Shown here one piece after another: positions 16,680 to 25,332 of a stretch of DNA of 64,000 nucleotides. Made by a program: the position numbers and the translations under genes. The notes under the pieces were generated by a model, which searched no databases, was not told where the DNA came from, and worked only from the letters and a program-made list of their open reading frames with translations. Source of the DNA: Plebeiibacterium marinum (GTDB taxonomy: Bacteria > Bacteroidota > Bacteroidia > Bacteroidales > Marinilabiliaceae); the NCBI RefSeq assembly GCF_026013615.1, contig NZ_JAPDPI010000023.1:29785-93784 (forward strand). The letters run 5' to 3'. The stretch's first letter is position 1. Each line of letters opens with the position of its first letter.

Positions 16680-18941
16680 TTATTTAAGCGCCACCTTAGT
16701 CAAAGTCAGGTTTGCTCCTGTTATCACAAGGCCTCCATTTGCAACCAGGTCATCAATGTCAGCTTGTGTCAGTGTGTAGGTTGCCTGCGTATCAGATGGG
16801 CCAAAATCAATTTGACCAGAGCCCTCGGTAGGCAGATTTCCCCAACTATCACCATGACGAAGCGATAGACAACCCCAATCATTACCTTCATTCATTGTGA
16901 ATGAGAAGTACAGTGTCTGACCTGCTGTAACGGTTGACCAATCATAATTTCCCCAGGCCAAATCCTGATTTCCCTGCCAGTTACCCAAATCGAATAAACC
17001 TTCCCAAATAGGTTTTGGTGCAGAGAAGTCCTTTACCCAGGAAATAGATGAAATAATCATACCATCGCCCTGAAGGATAATTGAATAACCCCAATCGCTA
17101 AATGGGAACAATGAAACTGGCAGATCAATATAATCAGAAGATGCCAGGATGGCTAAATTCTCATCAGTTGTACCATCATAAACATTACCCCAATGACCAT
17201 GGAATATTTTCATTTGAGGATTATCGTTGGTCTTGGTGTATCGGATGCGCACATATGAATCAGCCGGAGCACCAGAAAAGTCAACATTCAATTCATAATT
17301 CGCACTCCAATTGGTCAGCTCAACAGGAGTATTATACAATACCGTTTCAACCAAACCTGAGGCTTCAACTTTTATCGTATAATCCACATTTGTTGTGCCC
17401 GACACCAAGGTAATTTTATTATCCCCTACATTAGTTCCTACAGCAGCATAAAGTACTGTCCCAACCAATAAATATGGTGTATCCTGATCGTTAAGAAGCA
17501 CATTGGTAAGATTTTCGCCATTAACAACAGCACACTCCAATAATTCTCCAACAGTTGTTGATTCTGAAGCAAATTCAGAAACAGCACAAAAGGTAAATGT
17601 GTTAATTGTAATACTTCCTGCAGCAACAGTTTCTCCATTGTCCATTACCATGGTTACACTGCCCGTCTCTGCCTCAAGGGGAACTACCACATTAAAACCA
17701 TCGCCGGAAGCAGTTGCTTCAGCTTCCAGGTCACCAAACATAACTGATTTCACTCTGCCTCCTAAAGTCGATACAATACTTAATTCATCCAGCGGTGTAG
17801 CATCGGATGGGAAAGTGGCAACAGGCTTAGTTGTCACAAAACCATCAACCGTAATTGCAGTACCATTGGCGGTGGCTAATGTAATTGCACCGCTTTGGGC
17901 AGCTTCTGATACTTCCAGATTTATCTTTCCATCTGTTATTGTTACAGGAGTAGCCTCTGCCCCTGTAAATGTAGCAGTGGTCACTAAATCCAAATCTGTT
18001 CCTGCAAAAACAACCATCTCACCAACACCATAGGAATCCTTTATTTCATCAATGGCGGCAGTAGGTTCAATAAGAGCGATATCACCAACTTCAATTTCAA
18101 TGCCTGATGGTAACACAGATGTTACTGCTCCACTTTTTGCGTTGGTTGGTACTGTCATCACTATGCTTGTAGCACTTTGACTTTCAAACTCAGTTACATT
18201 AACATCTCCACCCAAAGCAAAGCCAGTTACCAGATCAAGATCTGTTCCTGTAATAGTTAGTGCAGTACCTGGCTTAACCGGATTTGGTGTTACTTCGGAA
18301 ACAACCGGAATTACAATATTAAGCTCCTCTTCAGAATAAATAATGATAGGATCTTCAGCTCCATTAGATACTGCAATTTTACCAGTTTGAGCTTCTGCAG
18401 GTACAATTAATTTTATCTCCTTACGGGATTTACTAACAAAATCAACACTATCCACAACTACCCTATCGGTAAAAATAACCTCAGCAACTCTGTTTAAATA
18501 ATCCCCTGTTAAAGTTAATTCAGCACCCGGTTTAATACTTGAAACCGCAAATGCTTCCAGAGATATTGGTTCACTAAAACCAATTGGAGTCTGAGTAGTA
18601 ATGGTACCTTCTGAATAATTCAATACCAGAAGTCCTTCGATTGCTTCCTGCGGAACAATTAGCTTAATACTTTTGGCTGTATGCTCAGTAAAGTCAGCAC
18701 TAGTTAACTCTATTCCATCAGGAATTATGATAGAAGTAACATCATCTAAATTATTACCTATAAACCTTAGTTCTGCACCACGCTGAATAGGCATAGGGCC
18801 ATAACTTAACAGCTCGGTTTCATTACTTACTCCATCATCATCATCCTCGCACGATGTCAGAGTAAGTGTTAGTCCAAATAATCCTATAAAAAACACAAGG
18901 ATAGCAGACTCTATCTTATTTATATATTTTGTTTTCTTCAT
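16680..18941 (-). CDS. Surface glycan-binding lipoprotein with tandem IPT/TIG-like repeats
   Basis: A 753-residue outer-surface lipoprotein (LTSC, lipid Cys31) followed by EDDDD, a strong Bacteroidota surface-export signal. The first ~500 residues look like six IPT/TIG-type Ig-like modules of 70-85 residues. They are marked by repeated GAELTLTGDYL / GTALTITGTDLDLVT patterns and end near residue 520. The last ~220 residues form a Trp-rich, glycine-rich segment (HGHWGNVYDG, DLGNWQGNQDLAWGNYDWS, GNDWGCLSLRHGD) likely to hold the glycan-binding face. It occupies the SusE/SusF position after SusD and the first SGBP. No enzymatic motif is visible. The repeats probably lift the binding domain off the cell surface. 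Confidence 0.82.
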   Translation of the reverse strand: MKKTKYINKIESAILVFFIGLFGLTLTLTSCEDDDDGVSNETELLSYGPMPIQRGAELRFIGNNLDDVTSIIIPDGIELTSADFTEHTAKSIKLIVPQEAIEGLLVLNYSEGTITTQTPIGFSEPISLEAFAVSSIKPGAELTLTGDYLNRVAEVIFTDRVVVDSVDFVSKSRKEIKLIVPAEAQTGKIAVSNGAEDPIIIYSEEELNIVIPVVSEVTPNPVKPGTALTITGTDLDLVTGFALGGDVNVTEFESQSATSIVMTVPTNAKSGAVTSVLPSGIEIEVGDIALIEPTAAIDEIKDSYGVGEMVVFAGTDLDLVTTATFTGAEATPVTITDGKINLEVSEAAQSGAITLATANGTAITVDGFVTTKPVATFPSDATPLDELSIVSTLGGRVKSVMFGDLEAEATASGDGFNVVVPLEAETGSVTMVMDNGETVAAGSITINTFTFCAVSEFASESTTVGELLECAVVNGENLTNVLLNDQDTPYLLVGTVLYAAVGTNVGDNKITLVSGTTNVDYTIKVEASGLVETVLYNTPVELTNWSANYELNVDFSGAPADSYVRIRYTKTNDNPQMKIFHGHWGNVYDGTTDENLAILASSDYIDLPVSLFPFSDWGYSIILQGDGMIISSISWVKDFSAPKPIWEGLFDLGNWQGNQDLAWGNYDWSTVTAGQTLYFSFTMNEGNDWGCLSLRHGDSWGNLPTEGSGQIDFGPSDTQATYTLTQADIDDLVANGGLVITGANLTLTKVALK

Positions 18942-18962
18942 AATTAATTTTACTTAGGATTA

Positions 18963-20228
18963 CTACAAGGGAACAATTCTGATATTATCAATACACATAT
19001 GAACTGTACAATCTGAACCATCAACACCTCCATGGTATACAAAGAATGTAAGACCTCCTAACATATCCGTTGTCAAAGTAGCCTCAGATGCCTTACCATC
19101 TTTATCGTAAACAAATTCACTTAATGGTACTGTAACTGTTGTCCAACCATCCGTCATATAACTACCCGAACTAACCCAAGGCATCCATAATCCACGGGGG
19201 AAGTCTTTACTCAGATATGTTTTTGTTGCATCATCATTTGCAACATATTCATTATTCCCTGAAACTGAATAAGGGGTAAATATCATTTGCAAAGCAGCAG
19301 AGCTCCATGACTCAGGAATATTGACTTCAAATTTTAAAGCTGCGGCACTCAAATCCCCATCATAGAAAGGAACATCAGCTCTACCATTAGATTGATTCCA
19401 AAGGTTGAAAGCAAACTTATCCTCATCCCAAAGATCGCCAGCCTTCCCTGGCATTTCTCCATAAAAGCGAACATAATTACCGTTGATACCTACAGGATCT
19501 GAATTGGCAATAACTCCAGACCTCCAGCCTCCGGAAGCGTCCAGGTTGTCCCAATCTAAAATATAATTCCTGTCGTCGCGGAAAAAGAAAGAAGAGCGAG
19601 CTGATCCGTAGATCGTTTTTACGGTAACTTGCCCAACACTTGCCCCGGAAGGAACTTTCACCACAACTTCATCATAATCATCACTTACACTAACCACTTC
19701 TCCTTCCAGCTCTCCCGGAAAGAACACCTGTAAAGGAACATTAGGGTCATTGATAAAGTAGTTACCATAGATAACAGCCTCTTCTCCATCTGCTACAAAT
19801 TCGCAAAGCATTGACTTGGGAGCAGGTGCAGGAACTACCACATTAAAATCATAAGATACCGTATCTTTCCCGGCCACCATGTATATCTTGTCTGAAACCA
19901 CATCCGGAATTTCATTTGGGATGGTAACAAACAAGGTATTATAAGTAATAAAACTGGTATTTAAATACGCTTCTTTATCGTTAAACCACATTTCTTTTAT
20001 ACTGGTAAGATTCTCACCAATTAAAACTATTGTTTGGTTCAGCGATGCACTTGCTATTAAGGAATCTGATTTCTCCGGGTCTGATACTCTTATGTAATCA
20101 ACAGTAGGAACCCCTCCTGTTATTTCATATTCATCTGGATATTCTTCGCATGATTGAAAAATCACTCCGATGCTTGATATTGCCATAACAACCAATGCTA
20201 CGAATATGCGTTTTATATTATTTTCCAT
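18963..20228 (-). CDS. Surface glycan-binding lipoprotein (SGBP-B type)
   Basis: A 421-residue lipoprotein (FQSC, lipid Cys27) with acidic residues directly after the cysteine (EEYPDEYE), indicating surface display. Two Ig/TIG-like modules cover about residues 40-215 (VLIGENLTSIKEMWF; AVIYGNYF). A C-terminal domain starts near NYILDWDNLDASGGW and ends in a VHMCIDNIRIVPL strand. This architecture matches surface glycan-binding proteins downstream of SusD whose C-terminal domain binds beta-1,4-linked glycans such as xyloglucan or mannan. It lies 70 bp after susD and 21 bp before the larger SGBP gene. Ligand specificity for mannan is inferred from the locus. Confidence 0.85.
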   Translation of the reverse strand: MENNIKRIFVALVVMAISSIGVIFQSCEEYPDEYEITGGVPTVDYIRVSDPEKSDSLIASASLNQTIVLIGENLTSIKEMWFNDKEAYLNTSFITYNTLFVTIPNEIPDVVSDKIYMVAGKDTVSYDFNVVVPAPAPKSMLCEFVADGEEAVIYGNYFINDPNVPLQVFFPGELEGEVVSVSDDYDEVVVKVPSGASVGQVTVKTIYGSARSSFFFRDDRNYILDWDNLDASGGWRSGVIANSDPVGINGNYVRFYGEMPGKAGDLWDEDKFAFNLWNQSNGRADVPFYDGDLSAAALKFEVNIPESWSSAALQMIFTPYSVSGNNEYVANDDATKTYLSKDFPRGLWMPWVSSGSYMTDGWTTVTVPLSEFVYDKDGKASEATLTTDMLGGLTFFVYHGGVDGSDCTVHMCIDNIRIVPL

Positions 20229-20298
20229 TTGTATAATTTTTATTTCTATAGGATAGATAAGATTGTATTGTTTTTCCTACCTAAACCATATTAAGAAA

Positions 20299-21996
20299 TT
20301 AATAACCTATTGAACTAAAATCAAAATCTACCGGCTCATTCATCAAGCCCGGATTTAAAGACAGATCCACTTCCGGGAAAGGAATGGTAAAGTCATCATC
20401 CGTAATTCCGGTAGCTTTAAGACTGTTTATTTCAAGATTAGATGCATCATCATAAGTATATAAATCATCCAAACCAGCCCAGTAACCCCTTTCCTGACTT
20501 GTGATCATTGTTTTTGCTTTTTCAGGCATATAATAATGGAGTCGTACAATATCGTACCATCTATCGCCTTCCAATGCCAGTTCTAATCTGCGTTCCTTAT
20601 AAATATCATCAAAACTAAAACTTGCAGCTGGCTCGTAAAAGCTATGCAAAGCCCTTTCTCTAACCGCATTGTATGCAGCTAATGCCCCGGCATCTGTAGT
20701 TGAGCTATTGTTGCCTAAAACAGCTTCTGCGTAAACCAGGTATACATCTGCTAAACGAAGAATGTGTGTACTCAATGGGGTATGCATCCTGTCTAAAGCA
20801 TCATAGCCTTGGGCCTCAGCATCAGCCAAGCGACCAACAATATGCTTGGCACAGTTTGATCCTGTTCCACTGGCAAAAGCTAAAGCACCTTCATATTGTC
20901 CATCGGCATCATTATCCCAGTTATAATCAAAACCACCAAATTCTACCCAGAAATAATCATAATGGTCACCCACCATCATTATTGTGGCTTTACGGCGTGT
21001 ATCGAGGTTATTTCGTATTAAGCTACCGGCACTTTCATCAAAAGCCGTTTGCAGGTCGATGGTTGGATATACCCAGTTACCCCATGACTGAACCGCATCA
21101 GAAAAATTTGTCATGGACAAATCTGATTGTAAAGAGTTTTGACTAGTCCATTGCGACCCAACTGTCCAGTGCCATGCAATCAGGCTCTCATCTGAAAAAT
21201 TGCTTTTTAGCTGGAAGATATCTTCGTAATTAGGTTCCAAAACACGGCCACTCTCATCGATAACCATTTTTGCATAATTTGCCGCATTAGTAAGGTCACT
21301 TTCGTTACGCGACCCGCTCATACCATAACCCGATTTTGTCAGGTATACTTTTGCTAACAAACCGCAGGCACTGTACTTATCTATTCTACCGGTCCTGTTT
21401 TTTTCCGGCAATAAATCTATGGCATCTTCAAGTAAATAAATGATATACTGGTATACATCTTCCACTTTGTTTCTTCTTAAGGTAGTTGATGTATTATTGG
21501 CAATAATTTCAGCATTATCGTGAATAATGGGCACGGCACCAAAACAACGTACCAGGTAAAAATACGACATGGCTTTCCATACCATTGCCTCACCTTTTAC
21601 CGTGTTTTTAACCGTTTGAGAAACATCGGCGCTTGATTTCATATCCACATTTTCAATAACACCATTGCAATAAGCATTTACCGACCATAACGAAGCGGAT
21701 GCATTGGCAATATCAGCATCGGAATTGTTTAACGTAAAGTTGGTATAACCATCACCACTATCGAAAATGATGTTTCCTGCCAATACATCACCAATTTTCA
21801 TAAACCCACGTTGAAAATCGTACCAGGGCGAATTGTAGATAGAGTTTACAGCCTGATATATCTGTTCATCGTTTTGATAAAAGGTATCGATGGTATAGGA
21901 ATCTTCAGCCGGTTTGTCTAAAAAATCATCACATGAAACCGTTAATCCAACACCAATAAAAACTATTAATAATTTTATTATATTATATTTTTTCAT
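20299..21996 (-). CDS. susD: SusD/RagB-family nutrient-binding lipoprotein
   Basis: A 565-residue outer-membrane lipoprotein (TVSC, lipid Cys22, then DDFLDKP, the classic SusD opening). SusD proteins cap the SusC channel and hand over oligosaccharides. TPR-like helices are recognisable around KGEAMVWKAMSYFYLVRCFGAVP, and the C-terminal block YKERRLELALEGDRWYDIVRLHYY is typical of the family. It lies 12 bp after susC, so the pair is co-translated. Aromatic residues suitable for stacking on a glycan occur (for example the YFWVEFGGFDYNWDN stretch), but the binding site cannot be assigned without a structure. Confidence 0.95.
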   Translation of the reverse strand: MKKYNIIKLLIVFIGVGLTVSCDDFLDKPAEDSYTIDTFYQNDEQIYQAVNSIYNSPWYDFQRGFMKIGDVLAGNIIFDSGDGYTNFTLNNSDADIANASASLWSVNAYCNGVIENVDMKSSADVSQTVKNTVKGEAMVWKAMSYFYLVRCFGAVPIIHDNAEIIANNTSTTLRRNKVEDVYQYIIYLLEDAIDLLPEKNRTGRIDKYSACGLLAKVYLTKSGYGMSGSRNESDLTNAANYAKMVIDESGRVLEPNYEDIFQLKSNFSDESLIAWHWTVGSQWTSQNSLQSDLSMTNFSDAVQSWGNWVYPTIDLQTAFDESAGSLIRNNLDTRRKATIMMVGDHYDYFWVEFGGFDYNWDNDADGQYEGALAFASGTGSNCAKHIVGRLADAEAQGYDALDRMHTPLSTHILRLADVYLVYAEAVLGNNSSTTDAGALAAYNAVRERALHSFYEPAASFSFDDIYKERRLELALEGDRWYDIVRLHYYMPEKAKTMITSQERGYWAGLDDLYTYDDASNLEINSLKATGITDDDFTIPFPEVDLSLNPGLMNEPVDFDFSSIGY

Positions 21997-22008
21997 CGTA
22001 ATTACTTT

Positions 22009-25000
22009 TTAGAATGAAACATTTAAACCGAAAGTAAATACCTGAGGTGAAGGATATCGGCCATTATCCAATCCAAAAACATTAGGGCTTTGTGTACTCG
22101 CCCCTACTTCCGGGTCAAATCCTGAATAGTCTGTAAATGTTACCAGATTCTCTATACTTGCGTAAATTCTTGCATTACTTAACCTGACTTTTTCAATCAA
22201 GGTTTTAGGGAAAGTATATCCTAACGTGATATTCTTGATTCTGATAAATGAACCATCCTCAATATACCTGTCCGAAATACGGTCATTATCATTTTGGTCC
22301 TGTCCGGTTGCCCTTGGGATGTTTGTATTCGGATTAATCAAACGTACATTCGAAACATCGTTTAAACTAGTTCCTTCAATGCTTGGATCTATAACCTCTA
22401 ACCTTGCTCTGTTATTTACAACAGCTAACTGGTTAGAAAATTCACTTTTCATATTTGACAAGCTGATGGCGGTATAATTCATTACATCGTTTCCATATGA
22501 ACCATTGATAAACACGGCCAAATCAAAGTTTTTATAAGAAAAGGTATTGTTTAACCCAAAAGTAAAATCAGGCATTGGAGAACCTATGTTAGTACGATCG
22601 TAAGAATCTATGATTCCATCAGGCTTACCATCGGGCCCGCTAATATCTTTAAACTTTAAATCGCCTATATAAGTAGTGTTGGTGATATGGAATGATTCCC
22701 CATCGCTTGGGTACCCTACCTGTACAGGACTACTCTTTAAATCCTCCAGACTTTGAAAAACCCCGTCTGTTACATATCCATAAAAATTAAAAAGAGGATC
22801 GCCCACTTCTGTCAGTGATACCACATCGCTCCATTGTCCGTAACCTTCCAAATGAGCAGATGGAGTTCCATCTAAAGCCACCAATTTGTTTCTGTTAAAA
22901 GAAATTTGAAAATCGGTATCCCAGGTAAACGCCTTTTTAATATTATGCGTTGTTAAAGAAATCTCTAAACCTTTGTTTTCAATTTCACCAAAGTTACCCC
23001 ATGGAGCTGCGAGTGCACTTGATGAGTTTCCTCTTGTACCCATATACGAAGGCAACTGCATATCCATTAACATATCATTCGAAATCTTTTTATATACTTC
23101 AACAACAACATCAGCTACATCCATTATCGACAAGTCTAAACCAATATTGTACTGTTCCTGCTTTTCCCATTTGATATATGGGTTTGAAATATTTGTCTGG
23201 CGGTATCCTGCACCTAAGCCTGTTTCCATTTTAGAGATACTGGCACCCCATAAATAACCATCAATATCCTGGTTTCCTACTTGTCCCCAACCGAAACGTA
23301 GTTTTGCATTACGTAAAACAGGTTCTGACCATTTCATAAATGATTCGTTACTCAATCTCCATGAAGCAGCGAATGAGTTAAAACCGGCCCACCTGTTCTC
23401 CGGTCCAAAATTTGAAGAACCATCACGACGATAGGTGTAAGTTAGCATATACCTATTGTCATAATTATAATTGAAACGTCCAAAAACCGAGGCATTAGAC
23501 ATACTGTTAAAGCCGTAATTAATTTGTGGCGTTCCGTCGCCGAGAGCCGGGTTTTGAATATCGTTACTTGGTAAGTTTGTGTTATAAACACTTTCATAAT
23601 CCAATGAAGACTCAAACATATCCTGACCAACCATAGCTGTACCGCTATGCTTACCAAATGATTTTGAATAGGTCATGTAGTTTTTAATCTGCCAGAAAGT
23701 GTATTTGTTATTCTGTGCACGCATTGAATTTATTGACCGATCCCAATTACCATAGGTAACAGCAGGCCTGAACACTTCTGCTTTAGAATAATTCAGATTT
23801 AAAGTTCCTTCGGTATGAAATTTCAAATCTTTCAGGATATCAAAATCAAAAAATACAGTACTACCAAAAGCCGTTTTTTCCAGGAGATTATCATCATCCA
23901 AAGCTAACCCAATAGCATTTGGGTTTGAGGGCTGCCTGTCTCTAAAAATAGTGGCATAATTACCATCCATATCATAAATAGGCATATCAGGTGTAGTTTG
24001 CAGTGCAATACGGATAATACCCGATTCAGAATCTGCAAGCCCAAGTCTTTCATCGGTTTGAGAATATTTAATATTCACCCCCATTTTCAGCCAGCTTTTC
24101 AGCTCTGCATCCAGGTTGGTACTAAACGACATACGCTCAAACTCTGTCCCGATAACGGTTCCTTCCTGATTCATATATCCACCCGAAACATAGTATTTCA
24201 ATTTTTCGCCACCACCACTGGCACTGATTTGATGTTGCTGAACTGCTGCCAGTTGAAAGATGGCATCCTGCCAGTTGGTTCCTTTGCCTAATAAAGACGG
24301 ATCCTGAAATTCAGCTCGTGGATCATTAGAATTTAAATCTGAGGCTACTTCATTACTGTACTCGGCAAACTCCCTAAGATTCAAAATATCAATCCTGGTA
24401 TCCTGGTGCTGAACACCGTAAGAACCTCCATAAGTAAACTTGGCATCACCTTTCTTACCTCTTTTTGTAGTAATCATGATAACTCCGTTTGCCCCCATTG
24501 ATCCGTAAATAGCAGTTGCTGAAGCATCTTTAAGGATCTCCATAGAAACAATATCATTAGGGTTAATTGTTGACAGTGGAGAAACCCCTGTTGTTGGTGA
24601 GTTACCCAATGCATCTCCCAAACCCAAATCATGACCACTTGAAGTATTACTGGTCATTGGCACTCCATCAATAACATAGAGCGGTTCTGCACCTGCATTA
24701 ATGGTACTCTGGCCACGCACCCGAATACTCACTGCACCACCAGGCTGACCCGTAGTAGAAACTGCAGAAACCCCGGCAGCTCTTCCTTTTAGTGCCTGAT
24801 CAATGTTAGCAATACCGGCTCCTTTTAGTTTTTCTGCCGACAACGAAACCGATGCTCCCGAAAGGTCACTCTTTTTCATAGTTCCATATCCAACCACAAC
24901 CACCTCGTCAAGCCCCTCAACATCGGGCACCATCTGTACATTTATTACTGTTTGGTTACCAACTTCAATTTCCCTGGCTTTAAAGCCGATAAAAGAAAAG

Positions 25001-25218
25001 GTTAACTTCACCTTCTCCTGAGGAATCACCAGGCTGTAATTACCGTCAATATCAGTAATTGTACCTGTAGTTGTGCCTCCTATCTGGATAGATACTCCCG
25101 GTAAGGGTTCATTTGTATCATCCTTTACCGTACCAGTTATTGTCCTGTTTTGCCCTATCATCACCTGGGCTACAAAAAACATAACAACAACGGTAAAGAG
25201 TCGTAGATTTGTTTTCAT
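22009..25218 (-). CDS. susC: SusC/RagA-family TonB-dependent outer-membrane transporter
   Basis: The ATG at 25218 is preferred over the longer frame start (25269) because it yields a normal signal peptide (MKTNLRLFTVVVMFFVAQ, ending near IGQ). The ~1069-residue product has a carboxypeptidase-regulatory-like N-terminal domain (ITGTVKDDTNEPLPGVSIQI). It then has the TonB-box/plug region (EVVVVGYGTMKKSDLSGA), the SusC signature around the plug (RVRGQSTINAGAEPLYVIDG) and a long beta-barrel ending in ...FGLNVSF with terminal Phe. It imports oligosaccharides across the outer membrane with SusD. A 114-bp gap upstream is long enough for its own promoter. Confidence 0.96.
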   Translation of the reverse strand: MKTNLRLFTVVVMFFVAQVMIGQNRTITGTVKDDTNEPLPGVSIQIGGTTTGTITDIDGNYSLVIPQEKVKLTFSFIGFKAREIEVGNQTVINVQMVPDVEGLDEVVVVGYGTMKKSDLSGASVSLSAEKLKGAGIANIDQALKGRAAGVSAVSTTGQPGGAVSIRVRGQSTINAGAEPLYVIDGVPMTSNTSSGHDLGLGDALGNSPTTGVSPLSTINPNDIVSMEILKDASATAIYGSMGANGVIMITTKRGKKGDAKFTYGGSYGVQHQDTRIDILNLREFAEYSNEVASDLNSNDPRAEFQDPSLLGKGTNWQDAIFQLAAVQQHQISASGGGEKLKYYVSGGYMNQEGTVIGTEFERMSFSTNLDAELKSWLKMGVNIKYSQTDERLGLADSESGIIRIALQTTPDMPIYDMDGNYATIFRDRQPSNPNAIGLALDDDNLLEKTAFGSTVFFDFDILKDLKFHTEGTLNLNYSKAEVFRPAVTYGNWDRSINSMRAQNNKYTFWQIKNYMTYSKSFGKHSGTAMVGQDMFESSLDYESVYNTNLPSNDIQNPALGDGTPQINYGFNSMSNASVFGRFNYNYDNRYMLTYTYRRDGSSNFGPENRWAGFNSFAASWRLSNESFMKWSEPVLRNAKLRFGWGQVGNQDIDGYLWGASISKMETGLGAGYRQTNISNPYIKWEKQEQYNIGLDLSIMDVADVVVEVYKKISNDMLMDMQLPSYMGTRGNSSSALAAPWGNFGEIENKGLEISLTTHNIKKAFTWDTDFQISFNRNKLVALDGTPSAHLEGYGQWSDVVSLTEVGDPLFNFYGYVTDGVFQSLEDLKSSPVQVGYPSDGESFHITNTTYIGDLKFKDISGPDGKPDGIIDSYDRTNIGSPMPDFTFGLNNTFSYKNFDLAVFINGSYGNDVMNYTAISLSNMKSEFSNQLAVVNNRARLEVIDPSIEGTSLNDVSNVRLINPNTNIPRATGQDQNDNDRISDRYIEDGSFIRIKNITLGYTFPKTLIEKVRLSNARIYASIENLVTFTDYSGFDPEVGASTQSPNVFGLDNGRYPSPQVFTFGLNVSF

Positions 25219-25332
25219 ATAAATTGATTTAATTTGATAATTATTTAAACTAATTGTGCACACATTCATTACATGTTAAAAGAACCATTATTCAAAAATA
25301 TGTTACTTAATGTAAAGCATTGTGTTGATTTG

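Noticed and set aside
17503..18033. 176-codon plus-strand frame
   Set aside because: It lies entirely antisense to the well-supported SGBP gene, is low-complexity, and has no motif.
20700..21146. 148-codon plus-strand frame antisense to susD
   Set aside because: His/Gln/Tyr-rich composition is typical of a shadow of a real gene; no homology signs.
25250..25265. GTGCAC upstream of susC as a LacI operator
   Set aside because: Only a 6-bp palindrome matches; the GTGCACGTG core of the LacI sites is absent and the locus has its own hybrid sensor.
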